The notes below the pieces were generated by a model that did no database searches, had not been told where the DNA came from, and saw only the letters and a program-made list of their open reading frames with translations. The translations under genes and the position numbers were made by a program. Positions 20,870 to 31,836 of a stretch of DNA of 64,000 nt are shown piece by piece. The DNA comes from Pseudoalteromonas piscicida (GTDB lineage: Bacteria > Pseudomonadota > Gammaproteobacteria > Enterobacterales > Alteromonadaceae). The DNA lies in the NCBI RefSeq assembly GCF_000238315.3, contig NZ_CP011924.1, positions 2,671,501-2,735,500 of the forward strand, written 5' to 3'. The stretch's first letter is position 1, and each line of letters opens with the position of its first letter.

Positions 20870-22081
20870 TTAAGACTGCTTTTGCTTGTTTAACGCCGCT
20901 ATCCGGCTAGATAGTGAGAATAGACGAATGAATCCCTCCGCATGAGATTGGTCATATACGTCATCTTCACCAAATGTGGCAAAATCTTCGCTGTATAAGC
21001 TATTGATTGATTGCTTTTGCACTGCATGTACGTGGCCTTTATAAAGCTTAAGTACCACCTCGCCAGTTGCCTGCTGTGCGAATGACTCTGCAGCAGCTAG
21101 AATTGAATCTTTCAGTGGGGTAAACCAGCGACCATCATAAACTAAGTGTGCAAACTCTTCGCTAAGCGCGGTTTTCCATTTGCGACAAGATTTGTCTAAG
21201 ATCAGCTCATCAATCGCTTGTAACGCAGCCATCATCACAGTGCCTCCCGGTGTTTCATAACAGCCACGAGATTTCATGCCGACGAGACGGTTTTCAACGA
21301 TATCCACACGACCAACACCGTGCGGCGCTGCAATCTCGTTTAACTTAACTAGACACTGATAAGGACTGTAACGCTCACCGTTAACACCGGTGATTTCACC
21401 CTTTTCGATTAATACCGACACATATTCAGGCTGATCCGGTGCGGCTTCTGGAGAATTAGTCATGGTCCAAACCTGATCGCTTGGCTCATTCCATGGGTCT
21501 TCCAATTCACCACCTTCGTGAGAAATATGCCAAGCATTGGCATCACGACTGTAGATTTTAGTAGCAGAGGCTGCACAAGGGATATTACGCTCGGCCAAAT
21601 AGTCAAGCAGCGATTCACGACTTGACAATGACCATTCACGCCATGGTGCAATCACTTTAAGATCAGGCGCAAGCGCTGAGAAGCAAGATTCAAAACGCAC
21701 CTGATCGTTCCCCTTGCCTGTACAACCATGAGAAAGTGCATCCGCGCCAACTTTACGGGCGATTTCTACTTGTGCTTTGGCGATAATAGGACGCGCCATT
21801 GAAGTACCCAGTAAATATGTCCCTTCATAGATAGCACCAGTTTTTAGGGTTGGATAAATATAGTCGCTAACCATTTCTTCTTTTAAGTCGACGATATAGC
21901 ACTCAGAGGCACCCGATGCGATTGCCTTTTCTTCAACCCCAACCAGTTCTTCTTCACCCTGACCTACATCGGCAACAAAGGCGACAACTTCACAACCGTA
22001 GTTCTCTTTTAACCATGGCACAATCGCTGATGTGTCTAATCCACCAGAGTAAGCCAGTACCACTTTTTTAATCTTGCTCAT
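20870..22081 (-). CDS. argG: Argininosuccinate synthase
   Basis: Joins citrulline and aspartate using ATP. The N-terminal PP-loop [16 protein letters not shown] and the segments [13 protein letters not shown] and [17 protein letters not shown] are diagnostic of the shorter ArgG class. From the ATG at 22081 the protein has 403 residues. A TTG five codons upstream is in frame but overlaps the argF stop and is unlikely. The ATG lies 11 bases after the argF stop, with GAGGTT upstream inside the argF end. Confidence 0.96.
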   Translation of the reverse strand: MSKIKKVVLAYSGGLDTSAIVPWLKENYGCEVVAFVADVGQGEEELVGVEEKAIASGASECYIVDLKEEMVSDYIYPTLKTGAIYEGTYLLGTSMARPIIAKAQVEIARKVGADALSHGCTGKGNDQVRFESCFSALAPDLKVIAPWREWSLSSRESLLDYLAERNIPCAASATKIYSRDANAWHISHEGGELEDPWNEPSDQVWTMTNSPEAAPDQPEYVSVLIEKGEITGVNGERYSPYQCLVKLNEIAAPHGVGRVDIVENRLVGMKSRGCYETPGGTVMMAALQAIDELILDKSCRKWKTALSEEFAHLVYDGRWFTPLKDSILAAAESFAQQATGEVVLKLYKGHVHAVQKQSINSLYSEDFATFGEDDVYDQSHAEGFIRLFSLSSRIAALNKQKQS

Positions 22082-22092
22082 GTTCTTTAACC

Positions 22093-23013
22093 TCAAACGT
22101 AATCTTTGTTTAACAGCGATACCAGCAATGCGTTTTGGGCATGCATGCGGTTTTCAGCTTGTTGAATAATTTTTGACTTTGGCCCGTCCATCACTTCGGA
22201 AGTAATTTCAAACTCACGGTGTGCTGGCTGGCAGTGCAAAATGGTTTGTGCGCCACACGCTTCAACCAATTGTTGGTTGATTTGATATGGCATAAAGGTG
22301 TCTTTCACCTGTTCAATTGGCGTTTTATTCCCCATCGAAACCCAAGTATCAGCGTAGAGCACATTGGCGCCAGCCGCCGCTTCTACCCGATCACTGACCA
22401 GAACTGAGGCACCATTTACCGCTGCAATTTGTTCAGCCTGCTTTACAATTTGTGCATCTGGAGAATGGCCTTTAGGACAAACCGCCACAAAATCAGTGCC
22501 TAATGTTGCCGCAAGCAACATCAATGAATGTGTTACGTTGTTGCCTTCACCGAGATAAGCGATTTTGATCTGACTGACATCGTCGTAAGTTTCAAATAAG
22601 GTGAGAAAATCAGCCAACGCTTGGCAAGGGTGATATAAATCACATAGGCTATTCACAACTGGCACAGACGAAAACTCAGCGAGCGTCTCAAGCGTACTAT
22701 GATGATTTACACGAGCCACAAGGCCATCGGCCCAAGTCGAAATATTAAGCGCAAAATCTTTTACGGATTCACGCGCCCCCATTGCGCCATTTTGCTGATC
22801 TAAATACACAGCATGGCCGCCTAATTTGTGGATACCGATATCAAACGATAGCCGCGTTCTTAAGCTCGGCTTTTCGAATAACGTGACAATCGACTTGCCA
22901 GCTAAGGCTTGGTTATATTCTTGCGGTTGATTTTTAATATTTTTTGCAAGCTTTAATAAGTTTAAAACGTTAGTTTGGTCTAATTCCAAACCAGTTAAAA
23001 AATGTTTAGTCAT
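22093..23013 (-). CDS. argF: Ornithine carbamoyltransferase
   Basis: Transfers the carbamoyl group to ornithine, giving citrulline. The carbamoyl-phosphate loop is seen as [11 protein letters not shown] near residue 50. The ornithine-binding region is clear too (MGNKTPIEQ and [11 protein letters not shown]), although the usual HCLP motif reads HCQP here, as it does in many marine homologues. Length of 306 residues is usual. The gene is nine bases after argB in the operon. Confidence 0.95.
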   Translation of the reverse strand: MTKHFLTGLELDQTNVLNLLKLAKNIKNQPQEYNQALAGKSIVTLFEKPSLRTRLSFDIGIHKLGGHAVYLDQQNGAMGARESVKDFALNISTWADGLVARVNHHSTLETLAEFSSVPVVNSLCDLYHPCQALADFLTLFETYDDVSQIKIAYLGEGNNVTHSLMLLAATLGTDFVAVCPKGHSPDAQIVKQAEQIAAVNGASVLVSDRVEAAAGANVLYADTWVSMGNKTPIEQVKDTFMPYQINQQLVEACGAQTILHCQPAHREFEITSEVMDGPKSKIIQQAENRMHAQNALLVSLLNKDYV

Positions 23014-23022
23014 GATGTTTTC

Positions 23023-23802
23023 CTACGGCAGAATTTGTGTACCTACGTGCTCACCATTGAGCAACGCAATTAAATTTTCTGGCTTTTGCCAGCTAGAGAT
23101 GTACACCCCTCGTCGTAAGTGTTGGGCAGCGTGAAGACTGGTCTTAACTTTGACCTCCATCCCGCCCAGAATGACCTTTTGCGCGATTAACGTTGAAATC
23201 TGTTCCGCGTTAAGTTGATTTAATGGCTGTTTATCGCCATCAAGTACCGCCTCAACGTCAGTCATAAAAATAAGTTCTGCACCAAGTTTACTGGCGATAG
23301 CAGCTGCTGCTTCATCCGCATTCACGTTGTATAAATGGCCGTCAGCGCCAATACCTACTGAACTAACAACAGGCAACCTATCAAACTCCAACACTGCTTC
23401 AAGCATGCCACCTTCACTCGCTTCACAGCTACCCACACGGCCAAGCGCTTTTAGCTTTTGAGTTGTGGTAAACCCTGCATCATATAAGCACAGCCCAACG
23501 GGCTTGAGCGTGGCGGTAATGGCGTCCGCCATCAGTTGCTTGTTAGCACAGCCTGCAAGTGCACCAACAATATAGGGCATTTGCTCTTGCGGACTGATCC
23601 GCAGTCCTTGATGTTTTGCAGTAGCAAAACCGGCATCGGTCAGCCACTTATCAACCAGCGCCCCGCCACCATGAACAATCACAAACTGCTTGTGTGGTGC
23701 ATCCTGTTGAATTTGCTTGATAGCTGAAAACAATGCTTGCGCTGCCCCCTCTTGATTCAACACCGCGCCACCTAGTTTTATCACCCAAGTTTGTTTGCTC
23801 AT
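23023..23802 (-). CDS. argB: Acetylglutamate kinase
   Basis: Phosphorylates N-acetylglutamate, the second step of arginine synthesis. Family features include VIKLGGAVL at the N-terminus, VHGGGALVDKWL for the substrate loop, the YNVNADEAAAAIASKL stretch and the GGMEVKVK segment. At 259 residues it is the short form typical of enterobacterial-type ArgB, lacking the N-terminal helix linked to arginine feedback inhibition. Feedback may therefore fall on the synthase domain. Its ATG overlaps the argC stop by four bases. Confidence 0.95.
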   Translation of the reverse strand: MSKQTWVIKLGGAVLNQEGAAQALFSAIKQIQQDAPHKQFVIVHGGGALVDKWLTDAGFATAKHQGLRISPQEQMPYIVGALAGCANKQLMADAITATLKPVGLCLYDAGFTTTQKLKALGRVGSCEASEGGMLEAVLEFDRLPVVSSVGIGADGHLYNVNADEAAAAIASKLGAELIFMTDVEAVLDGDKQPLNQLNAEQISTLIAQKVILGGMEVKVKTSLHAAQHLRRGVYISSWQKPENLIALLNGEHVGTQILP

Positions 23803-24812
23803 GCTAATACTCCCAAACCTTGATAATGATCAAGTCCCGCCGCCAAGTTCATACACTGTAATGCTTGGCCTGCAGCCCCTTTAAGCAAGTTATCAATCGC
23901 GACAACCACGATCAGTTGATTGCCCTTTTGCTGCCAACCAATATCCACAAAAGGTTGATTTTCAACGGCTTTGATTGATGGAAGTTGACTCCCCTTTAAC
24001 CTGATCAGCGGCTCATCGGCAAGCACCTGGTAAGCGGCATCGACTTGATTTGGTGTGACATTTTCTTTCAGAGTGACGTAGATCGTTTCCAAGATACCAC
24101 GCTTAAAATTCCCTAAATGCGGCGTAAACAACACTGGGTGTTCAAGGTATTTTTCTATTTCTGGACTATGTCTGTGCGTAAACAAACCGTATGGTGCAAG
24201 AGATACTTCGCAAAAGTGTGTGGCGACATTCGCTTTTCTACCTGCGCCGGTAACACCAGAAACAGCATTAATGATAACTGGCTGCTCTGTTATCAGATCA
24301 GCTTGTTGTAATGGCTTAAGTGCATTGAGTGCCGCAGTCGGATAGCAGCCCGCGACCGCCACTAACTTTGCCTTTTTAATGGCATCACCATACCATTCAG
24401 CTAGTCCGTATTGCGCTTGCGCTAACCAGTCTTGATGTGGGTGAGAAAAACCGTAGTAAGTTTCGTAGTCTTCATTGCAAGATAAACGGTAACCTCCAGA
24501 TAGGTCAAAAACCCGTTTGCCCATCTGTAAAAATACCGGTGCAAGTTCTACGCTAACCTTGTGATCCGTGCATAAACACACATAGTCCGATGATTGCTCT
24601 ATCAACGAAAAAGCTTGCTCATTTAAGGGTTGCAGCTCAATATCTAGCAAGCCCGAATATTCTGGATATAAATCGCTGATGAATTTGTGTTTGTCTAAGC
24701 TTTGCTCAGATACAAAGCAATGCGCAAGTGTGAAGGCAGGATGCTTGGCAACCAGCTTAGCAAGCTCAGCGCCACTGTAGCCGCTCGCTCCGATTATAGA
24801 TACTTTCAACAT
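23799..24812 (-). CDS. argC: N-acetyl-gamma-glutamyl-phosphate reductase
   Basis: NADPH-dependent reduction to the semialdehyde, third step of the pathway. The Rossmann start (VSIIGASGYSGAELAKLV), the active cysteine segment VAVAGCYPTAAL and the histidine-containing SPEIEKYLEHPVLFTPH region are present. Length is 337 residues. It is the first gene of the operon; its promoter lies in the 173-base region shared with the divergent argE, which contains an ARG box. Confidence 0.96.
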   Translation of the reverse strand: MLKVSIIGASGYSGAELAKLVAKHPAFTLAHCFVSEQSLDKHKFISDLYPEYSGLLDIELQPLNEQAFSLIEQSSDYVCLCTDHKVSVELAPVFLQMGKRVFDLSGGYRLSCNEDYETYYGFSHPHQDWLAQAQYGLAEWYGDAIKKAKLVAVAGCYPTAALNALKPLQQADLITEQPVIINAVSGVTGAGRKANVATHFCEVSLAPYGLFTHRHSPEIEKYLEHPVLFTPHLGNFKRGILETIYVTLKENVTPNQVDAAYQVLADEPLIRLKGSQLPSIKAVENQPFVDIGWQQKGNQLIVVVAIDNLLKGAAGQALQCMNLAAGLDHYQGLGVLA

Positions 24813-24890
24813 AGTGTTCTCAAGATTAAAAAAGTTTGATTAGGATTGGTTCTGCTAATTGTTGAAGTCAAATCGTCGCATTGCTGTTCC

Positions 24891-24929
24891 AAAATATATT
24901 TATGCTAAAAAAGTGAATTGATATTCACT
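24891..24929. promoter_or_regulatory. ArgR operator (ARG boxes) between argC and argE
   Basis: Positions 24912-24929 form an 18-bp near-palindrome, AGTGAATTGATATTCACT, with perfect 7-bp arms, close to the enterobacterial ARG box consensus. Exactly three bases upstream, 24891-24908 matches the consensus at about 11 of 18 positions. That is the spacing of paired ARG boxes bound by one ArgR hexamer. The position between argC and argE suggests arginine-dependent repression of both operons. Confidence 0.82.
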
Positions 24930-24985
24930 CTAAACATCTTTATATTTTTATGCAAGAACTTTGAATAAGTATTTTAGGAATTTTT

Positions 24986-26134
24986 ATGAAATTGCCCGCT
25001 TTTATGGAAATGTATCAGCAACTGATCGCCGCGCCATCTATCAGTGCATTAGAAGAAAGTCTCAACATGAGCAATCAGAATGTGATCCATCTACTCGCGC
25101 AGTGGTGCGAAACGTTAGGGTTTATCGTTGAAGTAACAGAGCTTGAACATGCAAAAGGAAAATATAACCTAATTGCAAGACGAGGCAGTGGCGATGGTGG
25201 ATTAATGTTGGCCGGCCACACGGATACCGTGCCATTCGACGATAGCCGCTGGCAATTTGATCCTTTTAAATTAAGCGAGCAAGATAATAAATTATATGGT
25301 CTTGGAAGTATTGATATGAAAGGCTTTTTTGCTTTCGTATTGAATGCAATCTCAGAGCTTGATGAATTACAGCAAAATGCTCCTATCATGATTTTAGCCA
25401 CCGCCGATGAAGAAACCACTATGGCTGGAGCTCAGGAAATCGCAAAACATCCAAGCTTGAAGCCGGCGCGCTGTATTATTGGTGAACCCACCGATATGGT
25501 GCCAGTATTTACCCACAAAGGCCATATGACGACCGCCATCCGCATCGTTGGTCGCTCAGGTCATAGCTCAGATCCAGAGCGCGGCTTAAATGCCATTGAA
25601 ATCATGCATCAGGTGATTGCAAATTTATTAAAGTTAAGAGAAGAATTAAAGAATAAATATTCAACGCCACATTTTGCTATCCCTTACCCAACTTTAAACC
25701 TTGGGCACATTCATGGTGGCGACAATGCCAACCGTATTTGTGGCTGTTGTGAACTACATATTGATATGCGCCCTTTGCCTGGTCTGAGCATCAAAGAATT
25801 ACAAGCCATGCTCACGGCAGCTGTAGCACCCATCAATACACATTATCCGAATAGTGTCTCGGTTATAGATATGCACGAACCCATTCCGGCTTTTACCGGC
25901 TCAACGGATTCTGCTTTGGTGAAAATGGCTGAGCGCCTGTCAGGACAACAAGCAATTGCTGTAAACTATTGTACCGAAGCACCATTTCTACAGCAGCTAG
26001 GTTGCGAAACTATCGTTATGGGACCGGGTTCGATTAATCAAGCACACCAACCCAACGAGTTTTTAGCAATGGAAAAAATCCAGCCAAGTCAGGATATTAT
26101 TAAGCAGCTAATAAGAGAAAGTTGCTTTGCTTAG
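24986..26134 (+). CDS. argE: Acetylornithine deacetylase
   Basis: Removes the acetyl group from N-acetylornithine, the linear-pathway route. It belongs to the M20 metallopeptidase family; the metal ligands are visible in [34 protein letters not shown] and the terminal [15 protein letters not shown]. Length of 382 residues matches ArgE. The divergent arrangement with argCBFGH is typical for gammaproteobacteria. Having ArgE agrees with an acetyltransferase domain being needed on ArgH to start the linear pathway. Confidence 0.95.
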   Translation: MKLPAFMEMYQQLIAAPSISALEESLNMSNQNVIHLLAQWCETLGFIVEVTELEHAKGKYNLIARRGSGDGGLMLAGHTDTVPFDDSRWQFDPFKLSEQDNKLYGLGSIDMKGFFAFVLNAISELDELQQNAPIMILATADEETTMAGAQEIAKHPSLKPARCIIGEPTDMVPVFTHKGHMTTAIRIVGRSGHSSDPERGLNAIEIMHQVIANLLKLREELKNKYSTPHFAIPYPTLNLGHIHGGDNANRICGCCELHIDMRPLPGLSIKELQAMLTAAVAPINTHYPNSVSVIDMHEPIPAFTGSTDSALVKMAERLSGQQAIAVNYCTEAPFLQQLGCETIVMGPGSINQAHQPNEFLAMEKIQPSQDIIKQLIRESCFA

Positions 26135-26355
26135 CGGATTGGCGAGTTCATCACTTCACGCTCAGGCAATGAAATCGCTGTAATGATATGTAATTGCCAT
26201 ATTCACAGTCTGCACTATACCTAACTGCATTGCAGTGATGGTTGAAGATCCCGTCATCGCTGAGCGGTCATGACAGGGATCATAGTGCGGGCGCCAAATC
26301 AAAAGTAGCTAGAATTAGTCGAGGTGCTCGCAAGCAATTTAGCGAGGATATAACC

Positions 26356-27333
26356 GTGACTGAAACAACACCACCAGACCTATCGCAACCGTTACTTATT
26401 GATCCAGTCCAGAGCAGCCCAGCAGCTCCAACCACCAGCTTAGGTCCACTGCAACATTTGGTCGGCACTTGGACTAACCAACCCTTAGCCAACTCAGGAT
26501 TGGGTGGCCCCGACAAACCATTTTCTTACTGCTTAATGCCACTACCTCAAGAAGCCAGCTATATTCTTAAAAATTTCTCCTATTATGAAGAGCTTACTTT
26601 CTCAGCCATCCATGGCACCGCACCAAATCGAGGAGGATTTGGTACCCAGGTCGCTAATACCTTATTTTACGAACAAAGAGTTTATTTTGCAGAAGGTCCA
26701 GCGAAAGATCAGCTAGTGCATGCGGAAAATGGTTCGTTGTTGTATTTATCAGATGCAAAGCAATTACTTGGCCCGTATGGCAATGGTGAAAATCCAGGGC
26801 TTGGCAATGAAACCGTACCAAACAGTGTGGCGCCAACTCAAACTTATGACTTTATAAAACAAATGTCAGTTCCCCATGGTAATTCCATTTTAGCCAGTGG
26901 GCATTTTCAATCAGGTACTGGTGTCCCGACGATCCCAATGCTAAGCCAAAGTGATATTTTACCTATGGGATTACCCCATGGGATCAGTACGGCTCAATAC
27001 ACCACCAAAAGTGTTGGTAACTTAAATCCTGACTTTACACTCAATCCAAATCAGCCTTTAAATAATGCCTTAGAAGTTTCTCCTCCCAAGAAGTTTATTC
27101 TACTTGAGGTCGATACCGCGCATTCAGGGATCCCAGTCACGAATATTGGCTTTGAACAACAACATGCAAAAGTTAGCCGCTACGCGATTAGCTATTGGCT
27201 TGAGTCACTTGACGGTAGTGATAACTTCACGCAGCTGCAGTATTCGCAAAATATCACAATGGAAATTCCGATCGCTGGTCAACTCGTAACTTTTCCTCAC
27301 ATTACGACCAATACTATGGTCAAGAAGGCATAA
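26356..27333 (+). CDS. Hypothetical protein with lipocalin/nitrobindin-like GTW motif
   Basis: I cannot name the family with confidence. From GTG 26356 (GAGGA seven bases upstream) it has 325 residues and no signal peptide. A TTG at 26242 would add 38 residues of non-conserved-looking sequence. The segment LQHLVGTWTNQPLANSG resembles the first strand of fatty-acid-binding or nitrobindin-type barrels, and the rest is beta-rich with many Pro, Asn and Gly. A small-ligand or heme barrel is a guess. The gene stands alone, convergent with the metalloprotease gene. Confidence 0.65.
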   Translation: MTETTPPDLSQPLLIDPVQSSPAAPTTSLGPLQHLVGTWTNQPLANSGLGGPDKPFSYCLMPLPQEASYILKNFSYYEELTFSAIHGTAPNRGGFGTQVANTLFYEQRVYFAEGPAKDQLVHAENGSLLYLSDAKQLLGPYGNGENPGLGNETVPNSVAPTQTYDFIKQMSVPHGNSILASGHFQSGTGVPTIPMLSQSDILPMGLPHGISTAQYTTKSVGNLNPDFTLNPNQPLNNALEVSPPKKFILLEVDTAHSGIPVTNIGFEQQHAKVSRYAISYWLESLDGSDNFTQLQYSQNITMEIPIAGQLVTFPHITTNTMVKKA

Positions 27334-27361
27334 AAATAGGGGCGCTGCTGAGCCCCTATTT
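27334..27361. terminator. Bidirectional terminator
   Basis: A 10-bp perfect stem (AAATAGGGGC/GCCCCTATTT) with an 8-base loop sits between the convergent genes ending at 27333 and 27379. A/T-rich stem ends allow termination in both directions. Confidence 0.85.
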
Positions 27362-27378
27362 CCGAAGTGCACGTTTGA

Positions 27379-29802
27379 TTAAATTGGTGAGCCTGGCGGC
27401 ATTTCAAGCGCCTTAAAACTTTCAGGCCACTCTCCTGAATCTAAGTAGTGATTGATTTGCTGTGCAAGCATATGTTTAAACGCTTGCTCAAAAGCAACAT
27501 CGCTAAATACCGACGACTGATTAAAGTCTTTCGCAACTTTTGCTAAATAAAACTTTAACTGCGCCTGCACTTCAGGTGCGACTTTATCGTTGTTACTCAG
27601 TTTTACAAGCTGAGTTGCACTTAGGTATTGCACTCGTTGCTGTAGCTTTTGAGCCATACCTTTGCTGCCTGACTGGGCAAATACCTGCTGATATAAAGCC
27701 TCTAAAAGTGCCTGTGTACCAAAATATTGAGTATCACGTGCATGCTGCTGTGCAAGGCGGTTTAATCGCTGTGGATTAAGCAGCAAGTCAAGGCTATGCT
27801 GTGCGGCGACTTCTGGTAATGCCATCGCATCTAGGGTTAGTCCAGTTCGACCTTTAATACTTTCGCGAGTTTTGTACTCACCGTAAGCCTTAGGAGGTAT
27901 TAACGCCAAAATAGAGTCAGGGATAGTCAACGCCGCAGGTGACAGCGTACTCAAAAGCGCATTGGCCGCATTTTGCTGCACCTCTTTAGCCACAACTTTC
28001 GCCCCTTTTATTACCTCGTCACCGCGAACTTCATAGTCGTAATCCACGCCGCCAATCAATTTTACTGCGGCTTCAACCTGATAACGATGGAAAAGATACA
28101 GTGGTACCAGTTTCTCCTCTAGCTGCGACAGAGCAACTCCTTTTTGAATGCTGTGAATACCAAAGTTATTCAACGCCTGCTTGCGCACATCCAACACACG
28201 CAGTAATTCGGCAGCAGGATCCGCACCGTTATCCCAAAGGTGCGCCGTTGGGTGTGCTCCGCCCTGCGCTCTTGCATCAGAGTCAGAGATAAATTCAAGC
28301 CCCTGCGCCTTATTCTCAGCAAGAATAGCTGCAAGCTCAGTGGCTTCATCAGCACCACCGAAATCACTGTAACCATATTTAATCACTTGCGTATCCCACG
28401 CGCCCATACCTTTTGCGTAGCCCTTAGTGATATCCAGTTGGCCATTTTCAAATCCTACCAGCGGATGAGGATAGTCCATGACTGACGCGCGATCCTTTAC
28501 CGACGCTGAGAAGTTGTGTGCAATGCCCAACGTGTGGCCAATTTCATGTGCACTCAACTGACGAATACGGTCTAGCGCCATAGCATGAAGTCGCTCAGTC
28601 ACCTCATTACCCTCAACAAATGGCGCAGAAAGTGCTTCGGCAATAAGAATATCTTGACGGACACGCAACGAACCTAGCGTCACGTGACCTTTTAAAATTT
28701 CACCGCTACGTGGGTCTATTACCGACGCGCCGTATGACCACCCTCGAGTAGCACGATGCACCCATTGGATCACGTTATAGCGAATATCCATAGGATCGGC
28801 ATTTTCAGGAAGTACTTTGACTTGAAACGCATTTTTGTAGCCTGCAGCTTCAAATGCTTGGTCCCACCATTTAGCACCATCAAGTAATGCAGTTTTGACA
28901 GGCTCAGGTACACCAGGATCAAGATAGTAAATAATTGGCTCTACGGCCTCCGAGACTTGTGCAGTTGGGTCTTTTTTCTGTAAACGGTGGCGTGGGATAT
29001 AACGCACAAACATTGACTGTCCAAGCGGCGCTGAGTAGTCCTTATGCTCGATACTCCAATAACCCGATTGCGGATGAAATGCACGTGGCTGGTAGTTATC
29101 GTCAGGCAACTCAATTAAAGAATGGTGCTGATGTACCGTAAGCGCATAAGGATCTGCACTCACCTGGCGTACATATTCACCTGGCTTTGTCCCTTTGAAT
29201 GTCAACACAGCTTCAAGTTCTGTGTTTTTAACAAATGCCTTTGAACGCGACATAAACACAGCGCTGCGGCTTGAGTCTAAGCTAAAACTACCTTGATTAC
29301 GATTTGCCAACGTATGAGAAACACCATGCACATCGCTGAGTAGATAAGGCGTGTAATCAATCAACACACTGTCTTTATCTTCTGCGACCACGTTGAACCC
29401 GTGTAGAATGCTTGAAGCAAAAGCCTCTTTAACACTTTGCTTTTCGGCCTTATTATTCGCACTTGCGCGATAATAAGTGTTGATAGCACGCAGCATGACC
29501 TTATCACCAAAACGTTCAAACTGAACTAAGTGCGTACCGCCTAGCTGACCGCGGTCTAAACCGATATCATTCGAACCTACACCATAAGGTAAACTATGCT
29601 GTAACAAGAAAGGGGCGTCTAGTTTGTCGATGTCTAAGTACAATTTGCCGCTCGAATCATCGCTATAGAAGGCGTAAAAACCGGGATGATGATTAAAACT
29701 GGCAGTAAATTCGTCAATAGACTTAATTGCTGCGTGTGCTTGGGTTATCATACACAGTAGCAAAGCGGATACAGTTTGAGTGAAGCACGTTATTTTTCTC
29801 AT
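27379..29802 (-). CDS. Exported zinc-dependent metalloprotease (DUF5117/DUF4953 type)
   Basis: Large secreted or periplasmic protein of 807 residues with a signal peptide ending in ITQAHA. The extended zinc motif HEIGHTLGIAHNF at residues 419-431 gives three His ligands and the catalytic Glu, in metzincin-like spacing. The N-terminal region (GFYAFYSDDSSGKLYLDID) and the segment KTALLDGAKWWDQAFEAAG before the active site match the DUF5117/DUF4953 proteases common in marine bacteria. The substrate is unknown. It stands as a single gene, divergent from fbp. Confidence 0.88.
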   Translation of the reverse strand: MRKITCFTQTVSALLLCMITQAHAAIKSIDEFTASFNHHPGFYAFYSDDSSGKLYLDIDKLDAPFLLQHSLPYGVGSNDIGLDRGQLGGTHLVQFERFGDKVMLRAINTYYRASANNKAEKQSVKEAFASSILHGFNVVAEDKDSVLIDYTPYLLSDVHGVSHTLANRNQGSFSLDSSRSAVFMSRSKAFVKNTELEAVLTFKGTKPGEYVRQVSADPYALTVHQHHSLIELPDDNYQPRAFHPQSGYWSIEHKDYSAPLGQSMFVRYIPRHRLQKKDPTAQVSEAVEPIIYYLDPGVPEPVKTALLDGAKWWDQAFEAAGYKNAFQVKVLPENADPMDIRYNVIQWVHRATRGWSYGASVIDPRSGEILKGHVTLGSLRVRQDILIAEALSAPFVEGNEVTERLHAMALDRIRQLSAHEIGHTLGIAHNFSASVKDRASVMDYPHPLVGFENGQLDITKGYAKGMGAWDTQVIKYGYSDFGGADEATELAAILAENKAQGLEFISDSDARAQGGAHPTAHLWDNGADPAAELLRVLDVRKQALNNFGIHSIQKGVALSQLEEKLVPLYLFHRYQVEAAVKLIGGVDYDYEVRGDEVIKGAKVVAKEVQQNAANALLSTLSPAALTIPDSILALIPPKAYGEYKTRESIKGRTGLTLDAMALPEVAAQHSLDLLLNPQRLNRLAQQHARDTQYFGTQALLEALYQQVFAQSGSKGMAQKLQQRVQYLSATQLVKLSNNDKVAPEVQAQLKFYLAKVAKDFNQSSVFSDVAFEQAFKHMLAQQINHYLDSGEWPESFKALEMPPGSPI

Positions 29803-29956
29803 GGCTGCTCTTTGTTATTTATGGTTTTGAGGCTTAACCCCAGTTGTATATGAAATCGTATACAATTTACAGTCTTTCAAGACGAATTACAGCGCTGTTT
29901 ATGGCACCTCTCACACTATTTATTGCCATAAACACAAGGTGATCAGGATTTAAAAA

Positions 29957-30925
29957 ATGCGTAGACTCCCTCCGGTGTTAATTGAAGATGGTTGTTCTCG
30001 TGAGTTGGTTTCTTTAATCAGAACCATTCTCGCGGCATGTAAAGAAATATCGTTCCGTGTTGGCCAAGGTGCACTTTCAGGTGTATTAGGCTCAACCTTA
30101 GATGAGAACATTCAAGGTGAAACGCAAAAGAAGCTCGATGTACTTTCAAATCAACTATTGAAAGATATTTTGCTTGAATCTGGCTATGTCAAAGCCATCG
30201 CTTCTGAAGAAGAAGATTACACCGTCGCCGGCAATCCAAAAGCGAACTATATTGTCGCTTTCGATCCGTTGGATGGTTCATCCAATACCGACATTAATTC
30301 ACTAGTCGGTACTATTTTCTCTATTATGGAAGCGCCTGAAGGTTCAGACCCTAGCGATCCTGCGATCTTTATGCAGCCAGGTCATAAACAAGTTGCAGCG
30401 GGCTATGTGTTATATGGCCCATCAACCATGTTAGCGCTATCAACAGGCAAAGGAACTCGCTTGTTTACTCTGGACAAAACTCACGGTAGCTTCCTACTCA
30501 CACAAGACTTTGCTGCCATTCCTGAAGACACCAAAGAGTTTGCCATTAACGCTTCAAACCAACGCCACTGGACCCCAGCAATGCAAAACTACATTGCCGA
30601 TCTACTTGAAGGTGAAACCGGACCGCGTGGTAAAAACTTCAATATGCGCTGGATAGCGGCAATGGTTGGCGATGTTCACCGCGTATTATGCCGTGGCGGA
30701 CTATTCACTTATCCAGAAGATCGTAAAGATCCAAACAAGCCATTTAAACTTCGCCTACTTTACGAAGCCAATCCAATGGCGATGCTTATCGAGCAAGCTG
30801 GCGGTATTGCCCACACAGGTCGTGAACGAATTTTGGATATTCAACCTGAAGAAATACACCAACGAGTCGGTGTTATCTTAGGTTCAAAGCACGAAGTTGA
30901 AGCGTGCCTTGCTTATCATAAGTGA
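29957..30925 (+). CDS. fbp: Fructose-1,6-bisphosphatase class 1
   Basis: Gluconeogenic hydrolysis of fructose 1,6-bisphosphate. Metal-binding and substrate segments are intact: IASEEEDY, the signature [13 protein letters not shown], and [15 protein letters not shown] near the end. Length of 322 residues is typical. The gene is monocistronic, with a strong hairpin terminator 38 bases after the stop. Confidence 0.96.
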   Translation: MRRLPPVLIEDGCSRELVSLIRTILAACKEISFRVGQGALSGVLGSTLDENIQGETQKKLDVLSNQLLKDILLESGYVKAIASEEEDYTVAGNPKANYIVAFDPLDGSSNTDINSLVGTIFSIMEAPEGSDPSDPAIFMQPGHKQVAAGYVLYGPSTMLALSTGKGTRLFTLDKTHGSFLLTQDFAAIPEDTKEFAINASNQRHWTPAMQNYIADLLEGETGPRGKNFNMRWIAAMVGDVHRVLCRGGLFTYPEDRKDPNKPFKLRLLYEANPMAMLIEQAGGIAHTGRERILDIQPEEIHQRVGVILGSKHEVEACLAYHK

Positions 30926-30963
30926 TCTATTTTGAAGCGAGGAAATAGCTCGCTTCGCAAATG

Positions 30964-30988
30964 AAAAAGGTGCCGTTGGCACCTTTTT
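30964..30988. terminator. Bidirectional terminator fbp / sulfurtransferase
   Basis: An 11-bp perfect stem AAAAAGGTGCC/GGCACCTTTTT with a 3-base loop has A-tract and T-tract built into the stem base. It separates the convergent fbp and sulfurtransferase genes and is a textbook factor-independent terminator in both directions. Confidence 0.93.
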
Positions 30989-31004
30989 CATATTAAATAG
31001 TGGA

Positions 31005-31832
31005 TTAATTTGTTTCAACGGGCACATCGGGATCAGCGCCCCATTCACTCCACGAGCCGTCATATACCGTCAAATCTTTATAACCTAGCTCGTCAGCCAC
31101 CAGCACTAAAATACAAGCTGTAACACCTGAGCCACAAGAGAATATCAGAGGCTTAGTTTTGTCCTTTGATAAGTCGCTATACAGCACTTCAAGCTGAGTG
31201 AGTGGTTTAAAGCAACCATCGGCATTTAACAAACTCGTGTATGGCAGGTTTTTACTTTTAGGCACATGACCGCTGCGCATATCTGCACGAGGTTCTTGCT
31301 CTTCACCAGTAAAGCGCTTTGCACCTCTAGCATCGAATAGGCAACTCAGTTCAGCGTCAATATTACTAAGCACAGCCGCTTTATCAACAAATGCTGTTTC
31401 ATCATATGCAGCGACAAAGTTTCCTGCTTGTTGGACTTGCGCGTACGCTTGACTCAAAGGGTATTGTTTTTCACACCAAGCAGGTAATCCGCCGTCCAGT
31501 ACATACACTTGTTTATGACCCATCATTTTGAGCATATACCAAGCTCTGGCAGCGCTAAACATGCCCTTATCATCGTAAGCGACTAACACATCATGTTGGT
31601 TGATACCAAGCTGTCGCATTTCTGCTTGAAATTGAGCTGGACTGCAGCACATATTGGGTGATGTAGCATGGGGATTAGCTAGCGCACCGCTAATATCAAA
31701 ACGCAGCGCGCCTTGAATGATTGCAGGGGCGTTATAAGGGCCTGACAGCCCCGGTTTCACAATGCCAGCATCCAATACTTTCACTTTGCCAAGATTTGCA
31801 AAGAGCCATTCCCTATCGACCACATGCTTCAT
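31005..31832 (-). CDS. 3-mercaptopyruvate sulfurtransferase / rhodanese, SseA-like
   Basis: Two tandem rhodanese domains in 275 residues; only the C-terminal one carries the catalytic cysteine, at residue 233. The active-site loop CGSGVTA is the form found in mercaptopyruvate sulfurtransferases rather than the CRKGVTA of thiosulfate rhodaneses, so mercaptopyruvate is the likely donor. The N-terminal domain has the usual VAYDDKGMFSAARAWYML signature. No export signal is seen, so it is cytosolic. It starts four bases after the cytidylyltransferase gene. Confidence 0.88.
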   Translation of the reverse strand: MKHVVDREWLFANLGKVKVLDAGIVKPGLSGPYNAPAIIQGALRFDISGALANPHATSPNMCCSPAQFQAEMRQLGINQHDVLVAYDDKGMFSAARAWYMLKMMGHKQVYVLDGGLPAWCEKQYPLSQAYAQVQQAGNFVAAYDETAFVDKAAVLSNIDAELSCLFDARGAKRFTGEEQEPRADMRSGHVPKSKNLPYTSLLNADGCFKPLTQLEVLYSDLSKDKTKPLIFSCGSGVTACILVLVADELGYKDLTVYDGSWSEWGADPDVPVETN

Positions 31833-31836
31833 GCTA

